Of a DNA stretch of 19,990 nucleotides, positions 1 through 7,381 are shown in pieces. Both the position numbers and the translations under genes were made by a program. Source of the stretch: CAUZSH01 sp963582935 (GTDB taxonomy: Bacteria; Pseudomonadota; Gammaproteobacteria; Francisellales; Francisellaceae); assembly GCA_963582935.1 (NCBI GenBank), contig CAUZSH010000033.1:1-19990 (forward strand), in the 5' to 3' direction. Under the pieces are notes generated by a model. That model saw nothing but the letters and a program-made list of their open reading frames with translations. It had not been told where the DNA came from and did not search any database. Every line of letters starts with the position of its first letter. Positions within the stretch are counted from its first letter, which is position 1.

Positions 1-2
1 AA

Positions 3-1178
3 TTTGATGAAGGTATTGTGACAGAAGTGGTTGTGCCATCATCTGAACGCGTGACACCCGTTTGTGAGGCCTATAATCATTGTGGTGGTTGTTCATTACA
101 GCATCTTTCTGCTCATGGGCAAATTGCGCATAAGCTAGATACCTTAAAAGACCATTTCGCACATTTTGGTAATGTGTCACCGGATGTTTGGCTTGATCCA
201 TTGTTGTCAGAAATTACAGAGGGTTATCGAACAAAAGCGAGAGTTGGGGTGCGTTATGTACCGAAAAAAGACGATCGTGTGTTAGTGGGCTTTAGAGAAA
301 GAAATGGCCGTTATTTGGCTGATATTAATGCCTGCCCCGTGTTGCATCCTAGTGTGGGAACAAATATTGAAAGTTTGCAAGTATTGATTCGATCTCTAGA
401 GGCTTATACGACCATTCCTCAGATTGAAGTTGCTGTCGACGACCATAAAACAGCTTTGATTATTCGGCATTTAGAGCCGCTATCTGAGCAAGATTTAGAG
501 AAGATCACGGTTTATGCTGAAGCAAAAGGATTCTGGGTTTATTTACAATCAAAAGGTCCCAATACAGTCAAACTTTTTTATCCTAAGATTCCTAAAGAAG
601 AGCGTTATTTAAGTTATTCACTGCCTGAGTTTGATATTACGATTCGATTCCATCCGAATGATTTTACGCAGGTGAATACGGACATCAATCATAAAATGCT
701 TTATCAAGCGGTTCAGTTACTAGATTTATCTAAAGAGGATAAGGTTTTAGATTTGTTTTGTGGACTTGGAAACTTTACCTTACCTCTTGCAAGAAGTGCA
801 GGGCACGTAACAGGTGTTGAGGGTGAAGAGACAATGGTGAAAAGAGCGTATGAGAGTGCTGCATTCAATAATATCAGTAATGTTGATTTTCATGCTGCGA
901 ACTTGTTTGAAGATATTAATCAGTTTGATTGGTCGCAAAATCGTTATAATAAAATGTTGTTAGACCCACCTCGTGCGGGTGCAGAAGCGATATGTCAGCA
1001 GATAGAAGCCTTTAATCCTGAAAAAATTGTCTATGTTTCTTGCAATCCTGCAACCCTTGCAAGAGATGCAGGGATTCTTGTAAATGAAAAAGGTTACACC
1101 ATGACACATGCAGGAATCATGGATATGTTTCCACATACTACGCATGTTGAGTCTATGGCGGTTTTTGTTAAGAAATAA
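3..1178 (+). CDS. rlmD: 23S rRNA (uracil-5-)-methyltransferase RlmD, 5'-truncated by window edge
   Basis: SAM-dependent methyltransferase of the TrmA/RlmD family, which makes m5U at position 1939 of E. coli 23S rRNA. The visible part starts with a CEAYNHCGGC cluster-binding motif (4Fe-4S cysteines). It continues through a FTQVN motif, the SAM loop VLDLFCGLGNFT, LLDPPRAGA, and VYVSCNPATLARD with the catalytic nucleophile Cys. It ends with THVESMAVF, which holds the C-terminal catalytic Glu. The frame is open to the left edge with no stop. The family normally has about 60 residues (a TRAM domain) before the first cysteine, so the GTG at 18 is probably an internal codon and the real start lies outside. 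RlmD is preferred over RlmC or TrmA because of the Fe-S cysteines and overall length, but paralogues are hard to separate by eye. Confidence 0.9.
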   Translation, partial: FDEGIVTEVVVPSSERVTPVCEAYNHCGGCSLQHLSAHGQIAHKLDTLKDHFAHFGNVSPDVWLDPLLSEITEGYRTKARVGVRYVPKKDDRVLVGFRERNGRYLADINACPVLHPSVGTNIESLQVLIRSLEAYTTIPQIEVAVDDHKTALIIRHLEPLSEQDLEKITVYAEAKGFWVYLQSKGPNTVKLFYPKIPKEERYLSYSLPEFDITIRFHPNDFTQVNTDINHKMLYQAVQLLDLSKEDKVLDLFCGLGNFTLPLARSAGHVTGVEGEETMVKRAYESAAFNNISNVDFHAANLFEDINQFDWSQNRYNKMLLDPPRAGAEAICQQIEAFNPEKIVYVSCNPATLARDAGILVNEKGYTMTHAGIMDMFPHTTHVESMAVFVKK

Positions 1179-1190
1179 CGTTAAAAGCAC

Positions 1191-1218
1191 TTGACCCACA
1201 TACAGTAATCTCTATAAT
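1191..1218 (+). promoter_or_regulatory. Promoter of tRNA-Val
   Basis: A -35 box TTGACC (1191-1196) and a perfect -10 box TATAAT (1213-1218) are separated by 16 bases and placed 14 bases before the mature tRNA 5' end. The bases just after the -10 are GCG. A GC-rich discriminator of this kind is known from stringently controlled stable-RNA promoters. The promoter starts only 12 bases after the rlmD stop codon. Confidence 0.8.
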
Positions 1219-1232
1219 GCGTTTCAAGACTC

Positions 1233-1308
1233 GGGTGTTTAGCTCAGCTGGGAGAGCATCGCCTTTACACGGCGAGGGTCGGGGGTTCGAGCCCCTCAAC
1301 ACCCACCA
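1233..1308 (+). tRNA. tRNA-Val (anticodon TAC)
   Basis: A 76-nt cloverleaf with a 7-bp acceptor stem GGGTGTT/AACACCC. The D arm is GCTC/GAGC, the anticodon stem is TCGCC/GGCGA with loop TTTACAC (anticodon TAC, valine), and the T loop is TTCGAGC. The discriminator is A and the CCA end is encoded. All stems pair, with one G-U in the T stem. Confidence 0.97.
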
Positions 1309-1313
1309 TATTT

Positions 1314-1347
1314 AAAAGCCTTTACGGGAAACGGTAAAGGCTTTTTT
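1314..1347 (+). terminator. Rho-independent terminator after tRNA-Val
   Basis: Perfect hairpin with arms GCCTTTAC (1318-1325) and GTAAAGGC (1334-1341), an 8-base loop, an A-run before it and a run of six T after it. A/T pairing extends the stem to 12 bp. It separates tRNA-Val from tRNA-Thr, so the two are probably independent transcripts. Confidence 0.9.
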
Positions 1348-1364
1348 ATTATCTAAAATCATAT

Positions 1365-1370
1365 TATAAT
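1365..1370 (+). promoter_or_regulatory. -10 box of tRNA-Thr promoter
   Basis: A perfect TATAAT lies 9 bases before the mature tRNA-Thr 5' end. At the usual 17-base distance upstream the only candidate -35 is the T-run of the preceding terminator (1342-1347), a weak match. The promoter and terminator therefore appear to be interlocked, and the -35 assignment is uncertain. Confidence 0.55.
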
Positions 1371-1379
1371 GCTTTTGTT

Positions 1380-1455
<76 letters not shown>

Positions 1456-1504
1456 TATTATATATGGGTTTGCGCGCGCAAGGAAAAGTTCATTAAATCG
1501 TAGG

Positions 1505-1526
1505 TACCCCCAAATATACCCCCAAA
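1505..1526. repeat. Tandem TACCCCCAAA direct repeats next to tRNA-Thr
   Basis: Two 10-bp copies (1505-1514 and 1517-1526) with a 12-base period start 50 bases after the tRNA CCA end. Repeats of this kind downstream of a tRNA could be recombinase arm sites from an integrated element. No integrase gene is present here, so this is inference. Apart from these repeats, I see nothing readable between 1456 and 1675: the stretch is AT-rich, with stops in every frame and no obvious promoter or hairpin. Confidence 0.35.
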
Positions 1527-1675
1527 ATTTATTATGATTATATTTTCATACGATCAATGTTGTGTCTAAAGTTATGTAATCGTGAATGAGTAAAATTATT
1601 GGGATTGCGCTTGTGATTTGAATTAAGGCTATTTAGATACCAACGCTACTAATATTTTCAAATATAAATCTCTGA

Positions 1676-1786
1676 TATAATATTTTTTCAAGAAATGCCC
1701 CAGGATTAAATGGTAATAGTGGTGGTGCTCCAGAGATCGTAATAAACTCAGGCGATGCGGCAATTCAATGGTTTCATATGCCGTGA
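1676..1786 (+). pseudogene. C-terminal remnant of a probable polymorphic (contact-dependent/Rhs-type) toxin
   Basis: An open frame of 36 codons with no usable start, closed upstream by TGA at 1673. It contains NAPGLNGNSGGAPEIVI and ends in WFHMP before TGA. The Gly/Asn/Pro-rich 'APGxNGxxGGAPE' turn followed by a short strand resembles the closing segment of C-terminal domains of large secreted toxins; I cannot name the toxin family. The rest of the domain and the N-terminal delivery part are absent. A gene with a good ribosome site begins 25 bases after the stop, as expected for toxin followed by immunity. A weak continuation in another frame (about 1627-1677) may be more of the same decayed gene. 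Confidence is moderate for 'protein tail' and lower for 'toxin'. Confidence 0.45.
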
Positions 1787-1811
1787 AAAAGATCAAAATA
1801 AGGAAAAAATA

Positions 1812-2084
1812 ATGGCAATATCAAATGAGCATGGTTATGGGGAGCTAAAAGAGTTTCTTAAAAAATTAAAAGGAGAGTTCCAGATAAATGGCAATAGCAA
1901 ATTTATAGAATTAATTGAATATGCAATTAGTTTTGGTGATTGTTCTTCTGCGATAGAGTTTTTAGGTGAATCAAGAATAGCCCTAAAAAAAATAATTTCA
2001 GATAAGCCAAAAATTTCAAAGGATGTCATGAAGGAAACCATTCAGTATAAAAAGTTACTTGATGAAAGTTTTAAAGATTGGTGA
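1812..2084 (+). CDS. Small hypothetical protein, candidate immunity protein
   Basis: A 90-residue acidic/basic helical-looking protein with no signal peptide or membrane segment; I do not recognise the family. I chose the ATG at 1812 because AAGGA (1800-1804) lies at good distance before it. An in-frame ATG at 1755 has no ribosome site and lies inside the toxin-like tail. The stop TGA (2082-2084) overlaps the GTG start of the next gene (GTGA), so the two are probably translationally coupled. Its place directly behind a toxin-like C-terminus and its size suggest a cytoplasmic immunity protein. That function is inferred from context only. Confidence 0.55.
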   Translation: MAISNEHGYGELKEFLKKLKGEFQINGNSKFIELIEYAISFGDCSSAIEFLGESRIALKKIISDKPKISKDVMKETIQYKKLLDESFKDW

Positions 2085-2317
2085 TTGATATAAACCCAAA
2101 TAAAATCACAAAAGAATTAAATAATTGTTTAAAGGTTTTGAATGCAGCAGGCGAAGCTCATTGGAGCAAATATCTAGATGCTTTAGATCAAACTAATGTC
2201 GACCTAAATTTAATAGAAGATATTTTAAAAATATTTGGTGGAATGGGGTCGTTCAATGACCTTGTTCTAAGGCTTGTGATACTTATGGATCACACGAAGA
2301 AGCCTATGAATATTTAA
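2081..2317 (+). CDS. Small hypothetical protein with GGMGSFNDL motif, probably frameshifted; candidate immunity protein
   Basis: A 78-residue reading from GTG at 2081, whose start overlaps the previous stop (a TTG at 2078 is the alternative). Two helical segments lead to IFGGMGSFNDLVL. I associate this motif with a family of small, immunity-like proteins (possibly DUF6966), but this is memory, not a search. After that motif the frame gives a poor tail and stops at 2317. The +1-related frame from about 2269 to the TAA at 2362-2364 instead encodes a much more protein-like ending, KACDTYGSHEEAYEYLRSNN and about 12 more residues. One lost base near 2268-2271 (CTAAAG to CTAAG) would explain this. 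The intact gene would be about 94 residues, so this copy is probably a pseudogene. Confidence 0.5.
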   Translation: MIDINPNKITKELNNCLKVLNAAGEAHWSKYLDALDQTNVDLNLIEDILKIFGGMGSFNDLVLRLVILMDHTKKPMNI

Positions 2318-2455
2318 GATCGAATAACATCGAATTGTTTTCTGACAGACAAGTATTTATTTAATAAGGTGGTTTATACTAATTATTAAAATTGTACGTG
2401 TCATTTTTTATTCCTCTATTCTGGGTTGGTGATTGTCCCAAATTGGAGGGGTAGG

Positions 2456-2860
2456 TCACGTTCCAAAACCACGCTTAACATGTTCAGGTATAAGAATAGG
2501 TCTGCCCGTAGAGAAGCTCACGTAAGCATATAATGTTTCAGCGGTGGCAATCAGGGCGCCAGTTTCTTTATTGGTCATAATGAACTTACGTAAAGAGCTC
2601 GCTCTAGAGGCCGGCTCCACCCATGTTTGTATGACGACTATATCACCCAAAGCTACAGCTTTTTTGTAGTTAATGGTATTTGTTTTTGCGAAGAAGGAGG
2701 CGCCAGACTCAATAAATCCTTCCATGGTAAACCCACAGTAATCTGTATGCGCTAGGGCGGTATCACTCATCCACTTAAAATAGATGTGGTTGGCAACATG
2801 TCGGTTAAAATCAATCTCGGATTTGTCTACTTCTACAAGATATTCAAATTCTTTTTTCAT
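2456..2860 (-). CDS. Acyl-CoA thioesterase, hot-dog fold (4HBT/YbgC-like)
   Basis: A 134-residue protein of typical single hot-dog length. It opens with VEVDKSEIDFNRHVANHIYFKWM, in which the D-x-N-x-H-V-x-N-x-x-Y signature marks the 4-hydroxybenzoyl-CoA thioesterase family. The Asp near residue 17 is the usual active-site position. The later ALGDIVVIQTWVE and TAETLYAYVSFSTGRP strands also fit. Family members hydrolyse acyl-CoA thioesters in the cytoplasm; the substrate cannot be read from sequence. It starts 18 bases after the glnS stop and is probably cotranscribed with it. The ribosome site AGGA is about 11 bases before the ATG. Confidence 0.8.
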   Translation of the reverse strand: MKKEFEYLVEVDKSEIDFNRHVANHIYFKWMSDTALAHTDYCGFTMEGFIESGASFFAKTNTINYKKAVALGDIVVIQTWVEPASRASSLRKFIMTNKETGALIATAETLYAYVSFSTGRPILIPEHVKRGFGT

Positions 2861-2878
2861 AATGGGAAAGATCCTATA

Positions 2879-4543
2879 TTATTTTTTCCAACCATCTCTT
2901 AAGGTAACGGTTCGATTGAAAACAGGTTTATCTTGATGATGCTCAAGTTGATCAGCACAGAAGTATCCAATACGATTAAATTGGAATATGCTTTCAGGTT
3001 TTGCATCAGCAAGGCTTGGTTCAATTTTTGCCTTTGCGATGACTTTTAAGGAATCTGGGTTTAAAGCATCACCAACATTTTCAAAACGACTTGGGTTTTC
3101 AACATTGAATAAGCGATCATAAATTCTCACTTCAGCATCAAGACAGTTATTCGCATCAAGCCAGTGGATAATACCTTTTACCTTGACGCCATCTTCAGGC
3201 TTCTTCCCACCTAATGTCTCGGGGAGATAAATACATTCAAGTGCTTTGATATTACCATCAATATCACGAACAATTTTATGGCACTCTATGACATAACCGT
3301 TCATTAAGCGTGCCCGTCCATTTAGGCTTAGGCGCTTAAATCCTGGTGTTTTAACCTCTTGAAAATCTTCTTGATCAATATAAATTTCTTTAGAAAAAGT
3401 AATATCTCGACGACCAAAATCAGGGTTTTGTGGGTGGTTCGGCACATTCAAGGTTTCAAAGCCACCATCATAATTAGTGAGGATGACTTTCAATGGTTCT
3501 AAAACGGCCATACGACGTGGTGCCGTTTGGTTTAAGTCATTGCGAATGACTTCATCTAATGTAGACATATCAATAATAGAATCTTGCTTTGATACTCCAA
3601 CCGTATCGCAGAAGTTGCGAATGGAGACAGGTGTAAAGCCTCGTCGTCTTAAACCTGAAAGGGTAGACATACGAGGGTCATCCCAGCCTGATACAAAATT
3701 ATTCTCGACCAATGCTTTTAATTTACGTTTACTGGTAATGGTGTAATTTAAATTCAAACGTGAAAATTCATATTGCCTAGGCGTATGGGGCATTTCACAA
3801 TTTTCAACAAGCCAGTCATAAAGTGGTCGATGATCTTGAAATTCAAGTGTGCAAAGAGAATGGGTGATATTTTCAATGGCATCAGAAATCGCATGAGCAA
3901 AATCATACATAGGGTAAATACACCATTTATCTCCAACACGGTGGTGGTTTACATTTTTAATACGATAAAGCATAGGGTCACGTAAGTTAATATTGCCAGA
4001 AGACATATCAATTTTTGCACGTAAAGAGTGTGTACCGTCTTCAAATTCATTATTTTTCATGGACTCAAATAAATCGAGATTGTCTTCGATAGAACGCTCA
4101 CGGAAAGGGCTATTTTTGCCAGGTTTCGTCAGTGATCCACGATATTCTCGAACTTCATCCGCGCTGAGGCTGCAAACATAAGCTTTCCCTTTTTTTATGA
4201 GTAAGACAGCGAGCTCATAAAGTTTGTCAAAATAATCAGAAGTATAATGTAAGTGATCACCCCAATCGAAACCTAGCCATTTTACATCACGAATAATGGC
4301 GTTCATGTATTCTTCGCTTTCATTCGCAGGATTTGTGTCATCAAAGCGTAAGTGGCAAGGACCACGTTGATAGTCTTTCGCAATACCAAAATTTAAGCAA
4401 ATGGACTTAGCATGTCCAATATGTAAATAACCGTTAGGTTCTGGAGGGAAACGCGTAATGACTTTGCCATTATTTTTATTTTCAGAAAGGTCTTTATCAA
4501 TAATATTTCGGATAAAGTTTGTTTTAATTATGCCGTCGCTCAT
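2879..4543 (-). CDS. glnS: Glutaminyl-tRNA synthetase
   Basis: Class I aminoacyl-tRNA synthetase charging tRNA-Gln. It has RFPPEPNGYLHIGHAKS (HIGH at residues 41-44), the CHLRFDDTNP segment, TSKRK as the KMSKS-loop equivalent (270-274), then the anticodon-binding beta-barrels ending in NRTVTLRDGWKK. From the ATG at 4543 the protein is 554 residues, essentially the E. coli length. An upstream ATG at 4573 adds ten residues but has poorer context, whereas GAG precedes the chosen start. The closely matching N-terminus and the GlnRS-type 'SKRKL' loop argue against a GluRS. It is divergent from phaC. Confidence 0.96.
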   Translation of the reverse strand: MSDGIIKTNFIRNIIDKDLSENKNNGKVITRFPPEPNGYLHIGHAKSICLNFGIAKDYQRGPCHLRFDDTNPANESEEYMNAIIRDVKWLGFDWGDHLHYTSDYFDKLYELAVLLIKKGKAYVCSLSADEVREYRGSLTKPGKNSPFRERSIEDNLDLFESMKNNEFEDGTHSLRAKIDMSSGNINLRDPMLYRIKNVNHHRVGDKWCIYPMYDFAHAISDAIENITHSLCTLEFQDHRPLYDWLVENCEMPHTPRQYEFSRLNLNYTITSKRKLKALVENNFVSGWDDPRMSTLSGLRRRGFTPVSIRNFCDTVGVSKQDSIIDMSTLDEVIRNDLNQTAPRRMAVLEPLKVILTNYDGGFETLNVPNHPQNPDFGRRDITFSKEIYIDQEDFQEVKTPGFKRLSLNGRARLMNGYVIECHKIVRDIDGNIKALECIYLPETLGGKKPEDGVKVKGIIHWLDANNCLDAEVRIYDRLFNVENPSRFENVGDALNPDSLKVIAKAKIEPSLADAKPESIFQFNRIGYFCADQLEHHQDKPVFNRTVTLRDGWKK

Positions 4544-4650
4544 GTTAATCTCGATGTGTGTAAAATAAATCAATCATATATGGACAATATTCTACCGTGT
4601 TCGCTAAGCTTGGTAAACGCCGTTGAATGTAAAACTAGCATAGAGGCAAG

Positions 4651-6444
4651 ATGATGAACGACAAAAACTTTTCTATCTCAGATGAAGGTGTAAAAAAAAT
4701 GAATGAACAAGTGCAAAATTGGGCGACTTCCTTTTTTGATCAATTTTCTGAAATGAAACAAGGCGATCATGGAACGCCAGATGGCACGAAGCGTATCAAT
4801 AGTATGATGCAGGAAGGCTTTTCTAAACTGATGACGAACGATCCTATTGAAGAATGGACATCACAGGTTAAGCTCTGGCAAGAGTATTCTAATATCTGGC
4901 AGCAAACTTTTTTTGGTGGTAGTGCGAAAGAGGATGATAAAAAGAAAGATCGCCGCTTTTCCTCTGATCTATGGAGCGACCAACCTGTCTTTGATTTTAT
5001 TAAGAAATGTTATTTAACCACCGCTGAGTCTATTCAAGAGCGCGTCAAAAATATTGAAGGTCTAGATGAAAAGACGAATAGGGAGGTTGCATTTTATATG
5101 GATCAATATATTAATGCCATGTCCCCATCAAACTTCGCTCTAACAAACCCTGATGTGATCAAAGAAACCATAGACACTCAAGGCCAAAACTTGGTGAAGG
5201 GTTTTGAGAATATGATGGCTGATCTCAAGCGAAATGAAGGTTCTGGGGTCTTGAATATTAAAATGACGGACTTTGATCAATTTACCATCGGTGAAAATAT
5301 TGCTATTACACCTGGGAAAGTGGTATTTGAAAATAAACTTTTTCAGTTAATCAAATATTCACCCCAAACAAAAAAAGTGCATGAAGTTCCTTTATTGATT
5401 GTGCCACCTTTTTTGAATAAATATTATATTCTTGATCTCAATGAGAAAAAATCATTTGTTGATTGGGTGGTAAAGCAAGGGTATACCGTGTTTATGATTT
5501 CTTGGGTTAACCCGGACGCCTCTTTTAAAGATATGAAGTTTGAACAATACATGACGGATGGGATTATTCCAGCAGCAGAGTTGGCTTCTGCTATTTCAGG
5601 GCAAGAGGAAATCAATGTGATTGGTTATTGTATTGGTGGTACCGTATTGGCACCAACATTGGCTTATTTGAAAGCGAAAAAACGTAAATTATTTAAGAGT
5701 GTTACTTATTTTACTTGCTTGTTAGACTTTGAAGATCCAGGAGAGCTTGGCGTGTTTTTGTCTGATGATCAAGTCTCTGAACTTGAAAAAGAAATGGCAG
5801 AGGTGGGCTATTTGGATGGAAGGCGTTTGGCTGCAACCTTTAATTTATTGAGAAGTAATGATTTGATCTGGAGCTACTTTGTTGACCATTATTTATGTGG
5901 TAAAGAACCTTTTCCTTTTGATTTGCTGTATTGGAATTCTGACTCTGTCAACATAGCAGGTGCCTCTCATGGCTACTATTTGCGTGAAATGTATCTGAAT
6001 AACAAATTATGTAAGCCGGGTGGGTTGAATTTTGATGGGGTGGATATTGACTTAACAACCGTAAATATTCCAACCATTTTTATTTCAGCAGAGAAAGATC
6101 ATATTGCACCTTGGGAAGCGACTTATTCGGGTGCTAAACTTTGTAGCGGTGAAACAGAATTTGTATTAGGTGGTTCTGGGCATATTGCAGGGATTGTTAA
6201 TCCACCAGAAAAAATGAAATACGGTTTTAAAACCAATAAAACACTAGCCGAAACCCCACAGGAATGGTTAGAATCTTCGACGGAACATACAGGTTCATGG
6301 TGGCTCTATTGGGAAAAATGGTTGAAAAAACAATCTGGAAATCTCATTGATGCCAAAAATCTTGGGAATAGAAAATATAAGGCCATCGAAGATGCGCCAG
6401 GACGATATGTTAAGGCATCTATCTTAGACAATGCAAAAAAATAA
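4651..6444 (+). CDS. phaC: Class I poly(3-hydroxyalkanoate) synthase PhaC
   Basis: Polymerises (R)-3-hydroxyacyl-CoA into polyhydroxyalkanoate at the granule surface. The 597-residue protein has an N-terminal helical domain (about 1-200) and an alpha/beta-hydrolase catalytic domain. The lipase-like box GYCIGGT puts the nucleophile at Cys327, with Asp483 in ISAEKDHIAPW and His511 in GGSGHIAGIVNPP. YWNSDS and the length fit class I (about 590 residues, no PhaE/PhaR partner needed). No phaA, phaB or phasin gene is adjacent. The start is ATG 4651 after AGAGGCAAG; a second ATG follows directly. The 3' end overlaps the next gene by 14 bases. Confidence 0.95.
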   Translation: MMNDKNFSISDEGVKKMNEQVQNWATSFFDQFSEMKQGDHGTPDGTKRINSMMQEGFSKLMTNDPIEEWTSQVKLWQEYSNIWQQTFFGGSAKEDDKKKDRRFSSDLWSDQPVFDFIKKCYLTTAESIQERVKNIEGLDEKTNREVAFYMDQYINAMSPSNFALTNPDVIKETIDTQGQNLVKGFENMMADLKRNEGSGVLNIKMTDFDQFTIGENIAITPGKVVFENKLFQLIKYSPQTKKVHEVPLLIVPPFLNKYYILDLNEKKSFVDWVVKQGYTVFMISWVNPDASFKDMKFEQYMTDGIIPAAELASAISGQEEINVIGYCIGGTVLAPTLAYLKAKKRKLFKSVTYFTCLLDFEDPGELGVFLSDDQVSELEKEMAEVGYLDGRRLAATFNLLRSNDLIWSYFVDHYLCGKEPFPFDLLYWNSDSVNIAGASHGYYLREMYLNNKLCKPGGLNFDGVDIDLTTVNIPTIFISAEKDHIAPWEATYSGAKLCSGETEFVLGGSGHIAGIVNPPEKMKYGFKTNKTLAETPQEWLESSTEHTGSWWLYWEKWLKKQSGNLIDAKNLGNRKYKAIEDAPGRYVKASILDNAKK

Positions 6445-7258
6445 AATAAAGCTCAGTAAGTTTCAAAATGAGTTGGTGGGTGGCGAAGCCCACTATTATT
6501 TAGATAAAGCTAAAACCATTCATCTGAATGAATACCTTGGAAGGCATGTGCTCATTGAGTTTCTTAATGAAATCCATTGTGTTGCTTGTGATCGCAAAAT
6601 CAAAAAAAGCTTTCAGCAGGGATTTTGTTTTCCTTGCTTTCGAGCCCTCGCACAGTGCGATAGCTGTATGATGCGCCCTGAGTTATGCCACTACCATGAA
6701 GGAACTTGCCGTGAACCTGAATGGGGCGAAGCGCATTGTTTTCAATCACATTATATTTATTTAGCCAATACAGGTAATCTAAAAGTTGGCATTACGCGTT
6801 TTTCCAATGTGCCGCATCGTTGGATTGACCAAGGCGCAACACAAGCACTGCCTATTCTGAGGGTGAAAGAGCGTCTGCATTCCGGATTAGTTGAGGTGTT
6901 ATTCAAGTCACATGTTGCCGATAAAACAAATTGGCGCACGATGTTAAAAGGTGGCTTCGACGCGATTGACTTAATTGCGCGTCGAGATGATTTATTTTCA
7001 AAGGTGAAGGATGAGTTGGATGAATTAATGTCTAGGATTGGAGCGGATGCGATTGAGGTTCTCCAAGATCAAAAGATTATTGATATTCATTTCCCAGTGC
7101 TTCAAAACCCACTGAAGATCATAACGCATAATTTAGATAAAAACCCACTTGTCGAAGGCGAGCTGCTCGGAATTCGCGGACAGTATTTGATTTTAGATAC
7201 CGGTGTTTTTAACGTGCGGAAGTTTTCTGGTTATTGTTGTGAAATAAGTCTCACCTAA
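6431..7258 (+). CDS. DUF2797 family zinc-ribbon protein
   Basis: A 275-residue protein with an N-terminal cysteine-rich region: C50-x2-C53, C66-x2-C69, C76-x2-C79, then Cys86, Cys93 and Cys103, suggesting one or two zinc ribbons. This is followed by YIYLANTGNLKVGITRFSNVPHRWIDQGA (about 108-136). That second segment is the hallmark of DUF2797 and looks like the GIY-YIG endonuclease strand-helix unit (Tyr, KVGIT, conserved Arg). Function is unknown; nucleic-acid binding is my inference. The ATG at 6431 lies inside the last codons of phaC, so translation is probably coupled. DUF2797 genes are not a standard part of PHA clusters as far as I know. Confidence 0.75.
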   Translation: MQKNKIKLSKFQNELVGGEAHYYLDKAKTIHLNEYLGRHVLIEFLNEIHCVACDRKIKKSFQQGFCFPCFRALAQCDSCMMRPELCHYHEGTCREPEWGEAHCFQSHYIYLANTGNLKVGITRFSNVPHRWIDQGATQALPILRVKERLHSGLVEVLFKSHVADKTNWRTMLKGGFDAIDLIARRDDLFSKVKDELDELMSRIGADAIEVLQDQKIIDIHFPVLQNPLKIITHNLDKNPLVEGELLGIRGQYLILDTGVFNVRKFSGYCCEISLT

Positions 7259-7297
7259 AACCCATGTTGCACAGAAAAATATCTTCATTATTTATTC

Positions 7298-7312
7298 TGT
7301 AATATAGTTACA
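7298..7312. promoter_or_regulatory. Palindrome upstream of pckA, possible operator
   Basis: TGTAATATAGTTACA has perfect 5-base arms (TGTAA/TTACA) around a 5-base centre, 69 bases before the pckA start. Symmetry of this kind is typical of a dimeric regulator site, but no regulator can be named. The rest of the 123-base spacer is AT-rich, and I found no convincing terminator for the phaC transcript in it. Confidence 0.25.
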
Positions 7313-7381
7313 AAATTAGTCAGATGCTCTATTATTCGCTCTATATTTTTTGTGGTAAAATTATTTAGGGAATAATTAAAA

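Noticed and set aside
960..1199. Minus-strand 79-codon open frame at the end of rlmD
   Set aside because: Antisense to the catalytic region of RlmD and overlapping the tRNA-Val promoter.
1755..1811. Upstream ATG of the 90-residue gene
   Set aside because: It lies inside the toxin-like tail and lacks a ribosome site, whereas ATG 1812 follows AAGGA.
3477..4181. Several plus-strand open frames of 60-90 codons inside glnS
   Set aside because: Antisense shadows of a well-conserved gene, without start signals.
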